The position numbers were made by a program, and so were the translations under genes. Under the pieces are notes generated by a model. That model saw only the letters and a list, made by a program, of their open reading frames with translations, was not told where the DNA came from and did not search any database. DNA of 64,000 bases, from NCBI RefSeq assembly GCF_007744075.1, contig NZ_CP036266.1, positions 7,964,564-8,028,563 of the forward strand, read 5' to 3'. Source of the stretch: Gimesia chilikensis. GTDB lineage: Bacteria > Planctomycetota > Planctomycetia > Planctomycetales > Planctomycetaceae. This document shows positions 35,544 to 44,119 of this stretch, piece after piece. The number at the start of each line of letters is the position of its first letter. Position 1 is the first letter of the stretch.

Positions 35544-35728
35544 CGAGGTTTTGTGGAAAACAACTGTACAAACTAAGTCAAGGAGTTAACCTGAAAGGTC
35601 TCATCGAATACATCTGAAACTCACTCGCCATTTTCTATCATCTACCTTTGATGGGCATACAATACAGACAGTCGTATGAAATTCAGATCTCCCAGGAATT
35701 GTTAACCCAAACTGGAACTGATACAGCA

Positions 35729-36949
35729 ATGAATAAATGGTTTTCTCTGTGGCTGAGTCTTGGATCATCACAAAGACGATTCCCTCAGATTCAGGTGGCT
35801 CTGGTATTCATCCTGTTCTGTCTTTTCGCTGACCTGGCATTGGCTCAACAGGAAGATCAATCCAAGGTCCAACCTCTGATCACGTTCCTTTCCCATCGTA
35901 CGGGGCACAATGTCCTGTATACGATGCACCCCGATGGATCACAGATCACACCCGTATTGGGAGGTCCCGTTTCTGACCAGCCCGTATTCACAAAAGGCGT
36001 GACCATGTTCCGGTCACCACACTGGACACGACAGAGTCCCAATGGGAAATACTTTGCTTCGTGGGTGTATGAAGAAGGTCACCCTTTTTCAAAATGGCAG
36101 GGTGACCTGCGTGCCATGCTCTGGGTGGGAGATCTACAGGGGACATGGACCCGCATTCTGAATCCTGACTGCACAGAACTCTTTGCCTGGTCACCTGACA
36201 GCAGACAGATCGCCTGGTCCACGAACTTTGCAGACTCCCGGATCCGCTTCCGTCAGAAAAATCAAGCCGAGCTAAGTCGAATTTATGTGGCAGGAATTGA
36301 TGGTTCACATTCCAGACAGGTGATGGAAAAAGAGGGATCGTGGCTTGTGGAAGACTGGTCGCCAGACCAGCAACGATTGTTGATTACACACCCCAGCGAC
36401 GGTGCAGAACTCAATGACTCACGATGTGAACTGTATGAACTTCTTCTGTCTGAGACGTCGCCTGCGCAAGATTCCGATAGCCAGGATAAAACATCTCAAT
36501 CAGAGAAAAAGATCCTGAAGAGAATTTCATTCTCTGCAGAAAATCTGGTGATCAGTTCGGCCCGTTACGCCCCTGATGGCAAGAGTCTGGCATTGGTTGT
36601 TTATAACCCGGAGAACATGTACGCCTCGAATCTGGCAGCTGATGATGAATGGGGACGCATGCGGATGATGCGTCTGCTGGGAAAGATCGCTGTCCTGTCG
36701 CTGGATACGGGTGAGGTTAAAGTCATTTTCGATCCAGACTACGGACTCCGCGGTCCTATCTGCTGGACTGCAGACGGCAAAGAAATTCTATTCTCACGCT
36801 ATCTGTCACCAAACGACGTACGTGAAAAATTTCAGTCGGACAAATCACATGGTCTGGCAATCTGGGCTATCAACCGACAGGGGAAAAAACCAAGATTTAT
36901 CACCACAGGCTGGAGTCCGGATTGCAGTCGTGTTGTGAACGGAAATTAA
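35729..36949 (+). CDS. Exported TolB-like beta-propeller protein
   Basis: 406 residues from ATG 35729; an upstream in-frame start would add 27 residues before the signal region. A signal peptide or anchor lies at about residues 22-40 (VALVFILFCLFADLALAQ). The body repeats TolB/WD40-like PD40 units: MHPDGSQITPV, SPNGKYFASW, AWSPDSRQIAWST, WSPDQQRLLITH, YAPDGKSLALV, WTADGKEILFSR. This is a periplasmic propeller, probably binding a protein or peptide partner; no catalytic residues are seen. It lies exactly between the two copies of the 156-bp duplication. Confidence 0.7.
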   Translation: MNKWFSLWLSLGSSQRRFPQIQVALVFILFCLFADLALAQQEDQSKVQPLITFLSHRTGHNVLYTMHPDGSQITPVLGGPVSDQPVFTKGVTMFRSPHWTRQSPNGKYFASWVYEEGHPFSKWQGDLRAMLWVGDLQGTWTRILNPDCTELFAWSPDSRQIAWSTNFADSRIRFRQKNQAELSRIYVAGIDGSHSRQVMEKEGSWLVEDWSPDQQRLLITHPSDGAELNDSRCELYELLLSETSPAQDSDSQDKTSQSEKKILKRISFSAENLVISSARYAPDGKSLALVVYNPENMYASNLAADDEWGRMRMMRLLGKIAVLSLDTGEVKVIFDPDYGLRGPICWTADGKEILFSRYLSPNDVREKFQSDKSHGLAIWAINRQGKKPRFITTGWSPDCSRVVNGN

Positions 36950-36969
36950 TTCCATGACGGGTTATAGCG

Positions 36970-37125
36970 GAAACAGCGACCCATACACGGTCTCGCCCCA
37001 AACCAGTTTCTCTTTCAGTTTCTTCACCAGCATAGCCGTATTTCCTCGACTGCAGGAACAGAGTGATCATTCGAAAGACGCACACTCCATCATGCCGGGC
37101 GGGGAGGACGATGTAAAGAAAATGT
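36970..37125. repeat. Direct duplication, copy 2 (dead aldolase 5' fragment)
   Basis: Second copy of the segment at 35388-35543. On the minus strand it still encodes MLVKKLKEKLV, then GETVYGSLF, and then hits a stop, so it is an abandoned gene start of about 23 codons. It shows that an aldolase-upstream fragment was copied to the far side of the propeller gene. Confidence 0.85.
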
Positions 37126-37229
37126 GTCTGACTTCGAAAAATAGAGACGTGCATCCCACTGATTCTGATACGATGAAACTGGTTAGAAATACATTGCAGC
37201 ATTTGCGAGAACAATAATGAAGGAAGATC

Positions 37230-37748
37230 ATGACGTCGAGATGCCGTGTTGATTTGACAGGAATTCTGCTCAGCCTGTTGAGTTTAATCCTGCTCCCTGC
37301 AGGCTGTCAGCGGGCGGGTGATCCAGTACCGTTGGACGCTGCGCTGGAACTGCAGGAAACGGGACACAGTGATCAGGCAATCCAAATGCTTGCCAGGGAA
37401 GACATTGAAAAAAATCTTCATGCGTCTTCTCTGCGAACGCTGAAAATCAATGAGAACGAATTTAAAGAGTTACCCCAGTGGAAACGCGACTTTTTCTCAG
37501 AGGAATCTTTGTTACTGGTCCCCCTGCTCAAAAGAGCCGCCTATCTGCAAATTGAACAATTACAGGCAGCCGAAGATGCAGGCGCAGCGGAGAAAGAGAA
37601 AGCATTGCAATCACAACTGCAACGTCTGATCGGTTTTCTGCAGGACAAACAGAGACTTCAGCTCTATCAGCAATTGGGCGGCGGCATTCAAATGAAGCTG
37701 AAGGAAGCCACATCAGACCAGGTAGATTCATCTCAAGAATCGACGTAG
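37230..37748 (+). CDS. Predicted lipoprotein, helical
   Basis: 172 residues with a lipoprotein signal: hydrophobic LLSLLSLILLPAGC, giving Cys26 for lipid attachment. The mature part is helical and charged, rich in Gln, Glu and Lys (LQIEQLQAAEDAGAAEKEKALQ), probably a short coiled coil. GAAGGAAG lies just before the ATG. Unknown function; an envelope location is likely. Confidence 0.65.
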   Translation: MTSRCRVDLTGILLSLLSLILLPAGCQRAGDPVPLDAALELQETGHSDQAIQMLAREDIEKNLHASSLRTLKINENEFKELPQWKRDFFSEESLLLVPLLKRAAYLQIEQLQAAEDAGAAEKEKALQSQLQRLIGFLQDKQRLQLYQQLGGGIQMKLKEATSDQVDSSQEST

Positions 37749-37774
37749 AGCCTGCAAGCTAAAGAGAGAGTAGA

Positions 37775-38083
37775 TCACTCCGGCTCATAATCCTCAAACA
37801 GCCGGTAGTCCCGTTCGCATACCCACTCGGTCAGCAGCGACTTCAGTTCCTCGTCCTGTAGCGGTCTGGTCTGTCCGCTCTGAATATATCTGATCGACCA
37901 GCCAGCGGCTGCCTCCTGCAGATAAACCGCGTCTTCCCACCCCGGGATCGGTACCGGAGAATCCGATTCCGGCAAACGTCCTACCAGGACAGCAATCGTC
38001 TCTGGTTCATCCGGCTTGTACCTGCGCACAACCACGTCGGCTCCCAGCCCCTCCAGAAACGAAATCAATTCCGCCTGCGTCAT
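37775..38083 (-). CDS. Hypothetical protein
   Basis: 102 residues, acidic, mixed alpha/beta (MTQAELISFLEGLGADVVVRR, IAVLVGRLPE). No family recognised. Its ATG overlaps the stop of the upstream Cys-rich gene by 4 bases, so the two are translationally coupled. Confidence 0.6.
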   Translation of the reverse strand: MTQAELISFLEGLGADVVVRRYKPDEPETIAVLVGRLPESDSPVPIPGWEDAVYLQEAAAGWSIRYIQSGQTRPLQDEELKSLLTEWVCERDYRLFEDYEPE

Positions 38084-38655
38084 GCCTCTGTCTCGTCATC
38101 ACCGTAGCGTTGCAATTTTTCTTTCAACTCCTCGTAGGCATCCCGGGCTTCGCGAATCGTGGTGCCGGGATGGAGTTCCTGGTAGATGCGGATCGCAGCG
38201 ACTTCCTGTTCGTCTTTGACCGCCTGCAGTAATTCCATCGACACCTCTTTTCTGGACTCCAGACCGATGTTCGGCAAATCGGGTGACCAGTGACCCCAGT
38301 CCAGTGTCTTCCCATAGCGTCCCCAGATCTGATCATCTTCATGACAGCGAAAGCCAAAGACCGCGTGATATTTAAGATTGAAGCAGTCTCTGCATTTCTC
38401 AGGAACATACACCTTACTTTTGATATACTGATCTTCAAAGAGAACGGGATTGCAAAGCCCCGATTTGCGGCAGGGGCCGTAGTCTAGAGAGAGGTAGTCC
38501 TCTACCTGATCCATCGCCCGGACACATTCCCCTTCAAACATATTTTCACATTCCGTGCACTTTCGTGGAATATGATCTGTACTTCCAAAGTGACTGAAAG
38601 CAACCGGTTCCAGTGACCCTTCTACCTCGCACCGCGGAAATACTTTTCGATACAT
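38080..38655 (-). CDS. Cysteine-rich protein, probable metal-binding
   Basis: 191 residues. Cys pattern: CTECENMFEGEC near 33-44, CRKSG-LC near 62-68, CRDC near 88-91, and another Cys near 104; these could build two zinc sites or an iron-sulfur cluster. A helical C-terminus (LLQAVKDEQEVAAIRIYQELHPGTTIREARDAYEELKEKLQ) resembles a ribosomal-L7/L12-like or SHOCT-like segment found at the ends of many membrane-linked proteins. Function unknown. Coupled to the downstream 102-residue protein. Confidence 0.6.
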   Translation of the reverse strand: MYRKVFPRCEVEGSLEPVAFSHFGSTDHIPRKCTECENMFEGECVRAMDQVEDYLSLDYGPCRKSGLCNPVLFEDQYIKSKVYVPEKCRDCFNLKYHAVFGFRCHEDDQIWGRYGKTLDWGHWSPDLPNIGLESRKEVSMELLQAVKDEQEVAAIRIYQELHPGTTIREARDAYEELKEKLQRYGDDETEA

Positions 38656-38671
38656 CTGGATCTCCCACGTC

Positions 38672-39292
38672 TCACTCCGGATTCAAAGCATCAAACAGCG
38701 CATCGAACTCGTCCGGTAGTGCGGAGAGGGGCTGCAGGTCTTCGGCTTCCGGGTTCTCGGGCAGTGGTTGAAAATCGATAAAACGGATCTTCAGCGTCAC
38801 GTCGAATTCGCCGAGGGTCATGTCCAGCAGAACGAAGCTGGCGCCCATCATGGCTTCCCGGTTGTCTTCGGTCAGACCGGGGACATACACGATCAGATCG
38901 ATGGCACCATCTTCGGTCTGCAACCAGAAGTAGAAGTCGTCCGGCGTCAGTTCCTGCTCGCCGAACTGCAGGGCACAACCCGCTAAATCCATTCGTTGTC
39001 GAAAGGGAGTGAACGTCCAGCCGGGCAGATCGGGGGCACTGTCGATCAACAGCATCACTGCAGGAAATGCCTCTTTCACTCCGTCGGCACTGATGACCAG
39101 ATCGCGCACGCCCTCCTCATCGGGCATGGAGATTTCGTAGGTCAGACCTTCGTCGATCTCCTGCAGTTGTTCGCCCAGTTCCGGCAGCAGTACTTCCTGC
39201 TGGTCTTCCAGATGTTCAAAGCGATGCAGGTTGTTTTCAAACCAGAACCAGAAAGAGAGAACATCGGGCGTTGATTCCGGGTCAGTGGTCAT
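38672..39292 (-). CDS. Hypothetical acidic protein
   Basis: 206 residues, very acidic, no Cys pairs or membrane helices. Starts MTTDPESTPDVLSFWFWFENN; the middle reads as alternating strands (FYFWLQTEDGAIDLIVYVPGL, FVLLDMTLGEFDVTLKIRFIDF). It resembles conserved cytosolic proteins with no assigned role. It is 16 bases upstream of the Cys-rich gene in the same direction. Confidence 0.6.
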   Translation of the reverse strand: MTTDPESTPDVLSFWFWFENNLHRFEHLEDQQEVLLPELGEQLQEIDEGLTYEISMPDEEGVRDLVISADGVKEAFPAVMLLIDSAPDLPGWTFTPFRQRMDLAGCALQFGEQELTPDDFYFWLQTEDGAIDLIVYVPGLTEDNREAMMGASFVLLDMTLGEFDVTLKIRFIDFQPLPENPEAEDLQPLSALPDEFDALFDALNPE

Positions 39293-39386
39293 CGGGCTTA
39301 CTCACGCAAAAAGAAAAGGATTGAGAAACACAAACGCCATCATGGCAGTTGCGGGTAGAGAAGTAAAGATTTTGTTCGCTGGCATG

Positions 39387-40307
39387 CTATTCCAGCAGCT
39401 TCGTCAGCGCCAGTTCCAGCATGTCCCGACGAACCAGGCCGGCACGCAGAGAGGAGGGAATATTCGACTCTCCCCAACAGGCCCCCGCCAGTTGACCGCA
39501 GACCGCACCTGTTGTGTCGGCGTCGTCTCCCAGGTTCACGGCCTTCAGCACCGCTTCTTCAAACGAGTCGGCGTCGTGAAACGCCCAGAGGGCGGCTTCC
39601 AGGCTGCGGATGACCCAGCCCGATCCTTCGATTTCTGGCGGCTGCCTGCGTCGAAAGCTGCCGTCTGCGATCTCCTGTACCAGTGGATGCAGAGGCTTGA
39701 TCGCGTTTAACTGCTGCAGCGTCTGCCAGTCTGCAGCGAGCACATCGTCCCGCGGTTCTCCTCGGATCAACGCTGCCAGCACACAGGCCAGGTAGCGACA
39801 GGCATCGCGGCATTGCTCACTGGGATGTGTAGGCAGGCTCGACTCTTCCGCCAGCCGGGAGAACTCAGCCAGATCGGATTCGAACAGTTCCGCATACCGC
39901 ATGGGCACCGGCGCCAGTCGCATGATCGAACCATTGCCGCTGGCGTATTCATGCGAGTCACCCGACGTGAGTGCATTCCCGTTGACGGAAAATTCCCCCA
40001 GGGCCCTGCGGATCGTCATCCCGATATCAAAACAGCGGCCGTTGACCGAATAGCGGCCCGTCTTCCACCATTGCACGTAGCGCTCGGCCTGGTCGTTCAG
40101 ATCCCAGCCGACGTCCGCGATACTGTCGGCCAGTGCGAGTGCCATGCTGGTGTCGTCGGTCCACGCACCCGGTTCAATCGGGTGCGGTCCACCCCCGCGA
40201 TACCCGGTCACCGGCGGAAAGCTGCCCGGCGACTGGAACTCCACCGCCGCCCCCAGCGCATCACCTACGGCCAGCCCGATCAGCGTGCCTCGACTACGGT
40301 CTTCCAT
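39387..40307 (-). CDS. ADP-ribosylglycohydrolase family protein
   Basis: 306 residues from ATG 40307 (GAGGAA 8 bases upstream). Removes ADP-ribose from proteins or small acceptors using two Mg2+ or Mn2+ ions. Motifs in order: GTLIGLAVGDALGAAVEF, GAWTDDTSMALALADS (metal Asp pair), GNGSIMRLAPVPM, and NLGDDADTTGAVCGQLAGACWG (second metal Asp set). All metal ligands of the DraG/ARH fold appear present. Likely partner is an ADP-ribosyltransferase elsewhere; none is visible here. Confidence 0.88.
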   Translation of the reverse strand: MEDRSRGTLIGLAVGDALGAAVEFQSPGSFPPVTGYRGGGPHPIEPGAWTDDTSMALALADSIADVGWDLNDQAERYVQWWKTGRYSVNGRCFDIGMTIRRALGEFSVNGNALTSGDSHEYASGNGSIMRLAPVPMRYAELFESDLAEFSRLAEESSLPTHPSEQCRDACRYLACVLAALIRGEPRDDVLAADWQTLQQLNAIKPLHPLVQEIADGSFRRRQPPEIEGSGWVIRSLEAALWAFHDADSFEEAVLKAVNLGDDADTTGAVCGQLAGACWGESNIPSSLRAGLVRRDMLELALTKLLE

Positions 40308-40360
40308 GTTGTGTTCCTCGTGTTGTGTATTGCAGGACTGATGTGGATCATCATAGTGCA

Positions 40361-40771
40361 TCAGACCTCCGGTAACGACTGCAGATCGGGTTCGACGAAA
40401 TTGTGCTTTGCTTCCAGGGAGATCAGCCGCTCTTTGGAATAGTAGTCGAGCAGTACCCCTTTCTTCAACATGCGGGCACAGGTGTTACAGAATTCGTCTG
40501 ACGACTCGAATGGCCCCTCTTCGCGGAGGGCGTGGCAGACCAGCCGCATGAAGGCGACCGTGATGGTCTCGTGGTAGCCTCGCTCCAGTTCCTCGGGAGT
40601 ATTGGTGGCTTTATTGTAAGCTTTGATGCCGGCCCGCATGCGGAGCAGTGCTTCCGGGTAGGGAAAGCGCGTGGCATAGAGATAAGCCACCCGGACATGC
40701 GCCCGGTGCGTCCACTCCTCGGAGGGCAGGGTGCAGGCTTCAAAGGCTTCCAGCAGCTGAGCATCATCCAT
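40361..40771 (-). CDS. Conserved hypothetical protein (WTHxAHxRVA family)
   Basis: 136 residues from ATG 40771; an in-frame start at 40885 is possible but the conserved part begins at the shorter one. The signature TLPSEEWTHRAHVRVAYLY, then RGYHETITVAFMRLV, then YYSKERLISLEAKHNFVEPDL is one I recall from widely spread, uncharacterised bacterial proteins. His-rich helices with HRAH and YHET could form a metal or substrate site. It precedes the ADP-ribosylglycohydrolase gene by 53 bases. Confidence 0.65.
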   Translation of the reverse strand: MDDAQLLEAFEACTLPSEEWTHRAHVRVAYLYATRFPYPEALLRMRAGIKAYNKATNTPEELERGYHETITVAFMRLVCHALREEGPFESSDEFCNTCARMLKKGVLLDYYSKERLISLEAKHNFVEPDLQSLPEV

Positions 40772-41005
40772 GAGTGGGTATTCCCGGACATTGAACAGGT
40801 CGACTTCACTGGCAACCTGTGGAGGTAGTTGACGCCGATTAACGGGCACACTGTTTAGAATGGAGACACGACAGCGGACGGTCAAGTGCGTATTCGCGTG
40901 ACGGACGGGCTTTCCTTAGATTACATGAAAATATCATCTCACGGTGTCACCAGACTGAACCGGGACCAGGGACGGATTAAACCAGTCTCGAGCGCAAAGG
41001 GGAAC

Positions 41006-41818
41006 TCAATGCGTGAGAATGACGGTTCGCGCATCGACGTTAAGTACCTGGGTTCCGTTTTCGTATTCGATTAACGGCTGATCCCAGTGGGCATGTCCGC
41101 GGACGACCAGGGGACTGCGACGCGTACTCAACAGGTCTCGCACGCGGGCTGATCCCTGCTGCCGGGCATTCAGGCCGCGGGGGCCGTCGTGCAGCAGCAG
41201 GATGTCAATCCGTTCTTCCAGCAGCAGTTCCAGGGCAAACAGGTAATCTTCTTCACTGCGCCGCTGATGGCGTTCCGGATTGCCGATGATCCCGCCAATT
41301 CCTCCGATGCGGAGTCCATCGAGTTCAACGAAATCACCATCCAGGTAATGCAGATGTACGGGAAAGCGGGGTCGGGCTTTACTGTTTTCGCCATAGGTAT
41401 CATGGTTGCCGGCCACTCCCGCCACCCAGGCAAATTCATCGCCAAAGGCCCGCCAGACGGCGCTCACATCGCCGGTGCCGCCCCGTTTGTCGAGCGCGGG
41501 GACCGTATAGAAGTCCCCCGCCAGCAAGACCGCGACACGCGAAGGATCGTGAATTCCGACCTCAGGCAGGACTTCCTGAACCAGGCGCAGGGGGAGTGCT
41601 TCTCCCAGCAGACGCGGCGGACCGCCGGGCGACTCCTGAAATCGCTCGCGGCCCTGCAGATCGGCGGTGACAACGACAGCATCCAGTCCCACAGGCAGCG
41701 CATCAACCCGCGCATGATGAATCGGCAGACGTTCTTCATAGAAGCCACTCCTGCGGCTACCTGCGTTGAGATACTTAATTTCTTTGAGAAGTGTTGCGGA
41801 AAAATCTATAATTTTCAT
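41006..41818 (-). CDS. Calcineurin-like metallophosphoesterase
   Basis: 270 residues from ATG 41818. Motifs of the two-metal phosphoesterase fold: VTADLQGRE (first block, reduced from the usual DxH, reading D-x-Q), LLAGDFY (GD block), WVAGVAGNHD (GNHD), LLLHDGPRG (the late His), and VVRGHAHW (GHxH). Possible substrates are phosphomonoesters or phosphodiesters, not predictable. The missing His in the first block is a point to check. N-terminus MKIIDFSATLLKEIKYLNAG is atypical for the family. Confidence 0.75.
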   Translation of the reverse strand: MKIIDFSATLLKEIKYLNAGSRRSGFYEERLPIHHARVDALPVGLDAVVVTADLQGRERFQESPGGPPRLLGEALPLRLVQEVLPEVGIHDPSRVAVLLAGDFYTVPALDKRGGTGDVSAVWRAFGDEFAWVAGVAGNHDTYGENSKARPRFPVHLHYLDGDFVELDGLRIGGIGGIIGNPERHQRRSEEDYLFALELLLEERIDILLLHDGPRGLNARQQGSARVRDLLSTRRSPLVVRGHAHWDQPLIEYENGTQVLNVDARTVILTH

Positions 41819-42049
41819 ATCGAGCAGACAACCCACAGCCGGTTCAGGTTCGGTGGCACATAGATCCCCGTCCCTGCTTCTTTTGAGACATCAATCATAG
41901 TATGCAATACGCACCGGAAATCATTCAACGACTCCAGTCAGCTTCTGAGGCTGCACACTGTTGAACAATTTCTTTTTGCTTCGCTGGTGCCATTCTGCTA
42001 ATCTGAATCAGACTTTAACTCCCCCCCCTGAAACATCGCGGACCCGCCC

Positions 42050-42439
42050 ATGAAGCTTCACTGCCATTTATTAATTGTCTGTCTGTGCCTGCTGGTTTGC
42101 AGCGCTGGCTGTACCGTGAACTTCAGCGTTAACGCGGAACGAGAGGAAGACCTGGGCTCGCATCATGTCATCATCCGCCCGGGAGATACGATGACCACCA
42201 CGACGGAGGCCACGTTCGGCGATGAAGCGACATATGAATTTACCTGTGGCGACGTGAAGGTCCGCATCGAAAACGAAGCGCTCTCGGTGAACGGCAAATC
42301 GTATGGGATGCTGGAACCCGGACAGGAGATCATCGTCGATCATGGGACCGTCAGTGTGGCCGGTGAAGTGCGACAGCCTGTCGTGGGCAGTCAGGCTGAC
42401 GCACCCCAGGCAGAACCGGCCGCGTCGCAGTCTGACTGA
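42050..42439 (+). CDS. Small lipoprotein
   Basis: 129 residues; signal with lipobox LLVCSAGC, lipidated Cys at 21. The mature part is a short all-beta domain (IRPGDTMTTTTEATFGDEATYEFTCGDVKVRIENEALSVNGKSYG) with a disordered Ala/Gln/Asp tail. No known family. Probably on the outer or cytoplasmic membrane. Confidence 0.65.
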   Translation: MKLHCHLLIVCLCLLVCSAGCTVNFSVNAEREEDLGSHHVIIRPGDTMTTTTEATFGDEATYEFTCGDVKVRIENEALSVNGKSYGMLEPGQEIIVDHGTVSVAGEVRQPVVGSQADAPQAEPAASQSD

Positions 42440-42702
42440 TGTTGTGGCTGTATATTGAATCATAATCTGAAGTTCCGAAACCAGCTAAGCAGGTCCGCTT
42501 CCCAGCCGTCTCCCCGGCACGACCGTTCCAATGGGAATCGGGGGCTCCTTTCTCTCCCCTCCCGACTCGATTTCCAGAATTTTGTTGATCAAACGGGCAA
42601 TATCAGTAAGATAGATAATATACAAGACATTTGCCGCCCAGGCAGGAGGTAAGCGATTCGGCGGATTGACGGAGCATTTTCCTTAATCCAGGAGCGAATC
42701 TC

Positions 42703-43962
42703 ATGTTGGAACTGGCGACAATCAGTGTTTTCTGTCTGCTTTGCTTTGCCCTGCTCAATCTTTACTGGGGCCAGCGGGTCGCCCGCCTGTATCAGGCACA
42801 CCTCGCTCAGAAATCCCACTCCAGTTACACACCGTCGGCTGCGGTCGTCTTGTCTCTGCGGGGCAATGATCCGTTTCTGGCCGACTGCCTGCAGGGTTTG
42901 CTGAACCAGGATTACCCTGCGTACCAGGTGAAAATCGTCGTGGATCACATTGATGATCCTGCTTTCGCTTTTGTGACCCAATACCTGGCAGAACACGAGC
43001 ACCCCCATTGCGACGTCAGCATCCGCGAAGTTTCCAATGGAGTCTGTGGCCTGAAGAACGCCTCGCTGGTGCAGGCCATCCGGGAAGTGGATAATGACAT
43101 CGAAGTCCTGGCCTGGCTCGATGCGGATGTCATTCCCCATCGCAGCTGGCTCCGCGAACTGGTCTCTCCTCTGCAGGATCCCGAGGTCGGGGTCGCTTCG
43201 GGCATTCGCTGGTATGCGCCGCGGCATGCCAACCCGGGAACCATGGTCCGCCATGCCTGGAACACCGCAGCCATGATGCAGATGGTGGCCCTGGATATTC
43301 CCTGGGGAGGTTCAATCGCGCTCAGCCGGGAGATCTTCACTCATCCGCAATTAACCAATTCGTTCTCCCGTATGCTCTGGGATGACACGGGACTGAAAGT
43401 CATCGCCGATCAACTGGGCCGCAGAGTGGCTTTCGTGCCTGCCACGACGATGGTCAACCGGGAATCGATCTCCTTTGATTCCTGTTTTCGCTACATGACC
43501 CGTCAGCTGGTGAATGCCCGCTATTATCATCCACACTGGTGGCTCGTCGCCGGCCTGGGACTGATGACGGCTGTCGCGCAGACCGCGTTGCTGGTTCTCA
43601 GTGTCCTGTTTATGCTGCAGGGGGATCTGACGGCAGCAGCGAGTTCCGCGGGAGTATTGCTCTTCGCGAATGGCTGTGTCGCAGTGGCGATCTTCCGCAT
43701 CAGTCTGCTGGTTCACAAGACGGTCACAGCCCGCGGCGAGCATTTTCAGCGTCAACCGCTGCGCACGCTGGGCTACCTGGGAATCACGGTCTACATTTTC
43801 GCGGCTGCGTTACTGGCAGCCATGCGGACCCGCACCATCGACTGGCGCGGCGTGCTGTATCATGTGACCGATCCATTCAATGTGCAGATCATGCATTACG
43901 AACCGTATCGGCATCCCGAAGCGAATGCCTCTCTGCTCGAGCTGGAACACGTTTCGATTTAA
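42703..43962 (+). CDS. Family 2 glycosyltransferase, membrane-bound
   Basis: 419 residues. An N-terminal helix (1-20) is followed by a GT-A domain: AVVLSLRGNDPFLADCLQGLLNQDYP, VKIVVDHIDDPAF, LAWLDADVIPHRSWLRELV (the DxD metal site) and WGGSIALSREIF, then LWDDTGLKVIADQLGRRVAFVP with the likely catalytic acidic pair. Four or more C-terminal membrane helices (about 275-375). Layout resembles ceramide glucosyltransferase-like GT21/GT2 enzymes that build glycolipids. Substrate unknown. CAGGAG lies 8 bases before the ATG. Confidence 0.83.
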   Translation: MLELATISVFCLLCFALLNLYWGQRVARLYQAHLAQKSHSSYTPSAAVVLSLRGNDPFLADCLQGLLNQDYPAYQVKIVVDHIDDPAFAFVTQYLAEHEHPHCDVSIREVSNGVCGLKNASLVQAIREVDNDIEVLAWLDADVIPHRSWLRELVSPLQDPEVGVASGIRWYAPRHANPGTMVRHAWNTAAMMQMVALDIPWGGSIALSREIFTHPQLTNSFSRMLWDDTGLKVIADQLGRRVAFVPATTMVNRESISFDSCFRYMTRQLVNARYYHPHWWLVAGLGLMTAVAQTALLVLSVLFMLQGDLTAAASSAGVLLFANGCVAVAIFRISLLVHKTVTARGEHFQRQPLRTLGYLGITVYIFAAALLAAMRTRTIDWRGVLYHVTDPFNVQIMHYEPYRHPEANASLLELEHVSI

Positions 43963-44119
43963 AACAGATGTTCCGTTTTTCGGTGCAGTGCACCAGGTCT
44001 CAATCAGGAACACCTGCTTGATCCTGCGCGTCGACAGCGAGTAAGATAGAGCGGACTGAATGATCTTAATCCCATCTCAGGCTGCCTTGCGCGCCCGTCT
44101 CCCGATGTAAAGACCTGCT

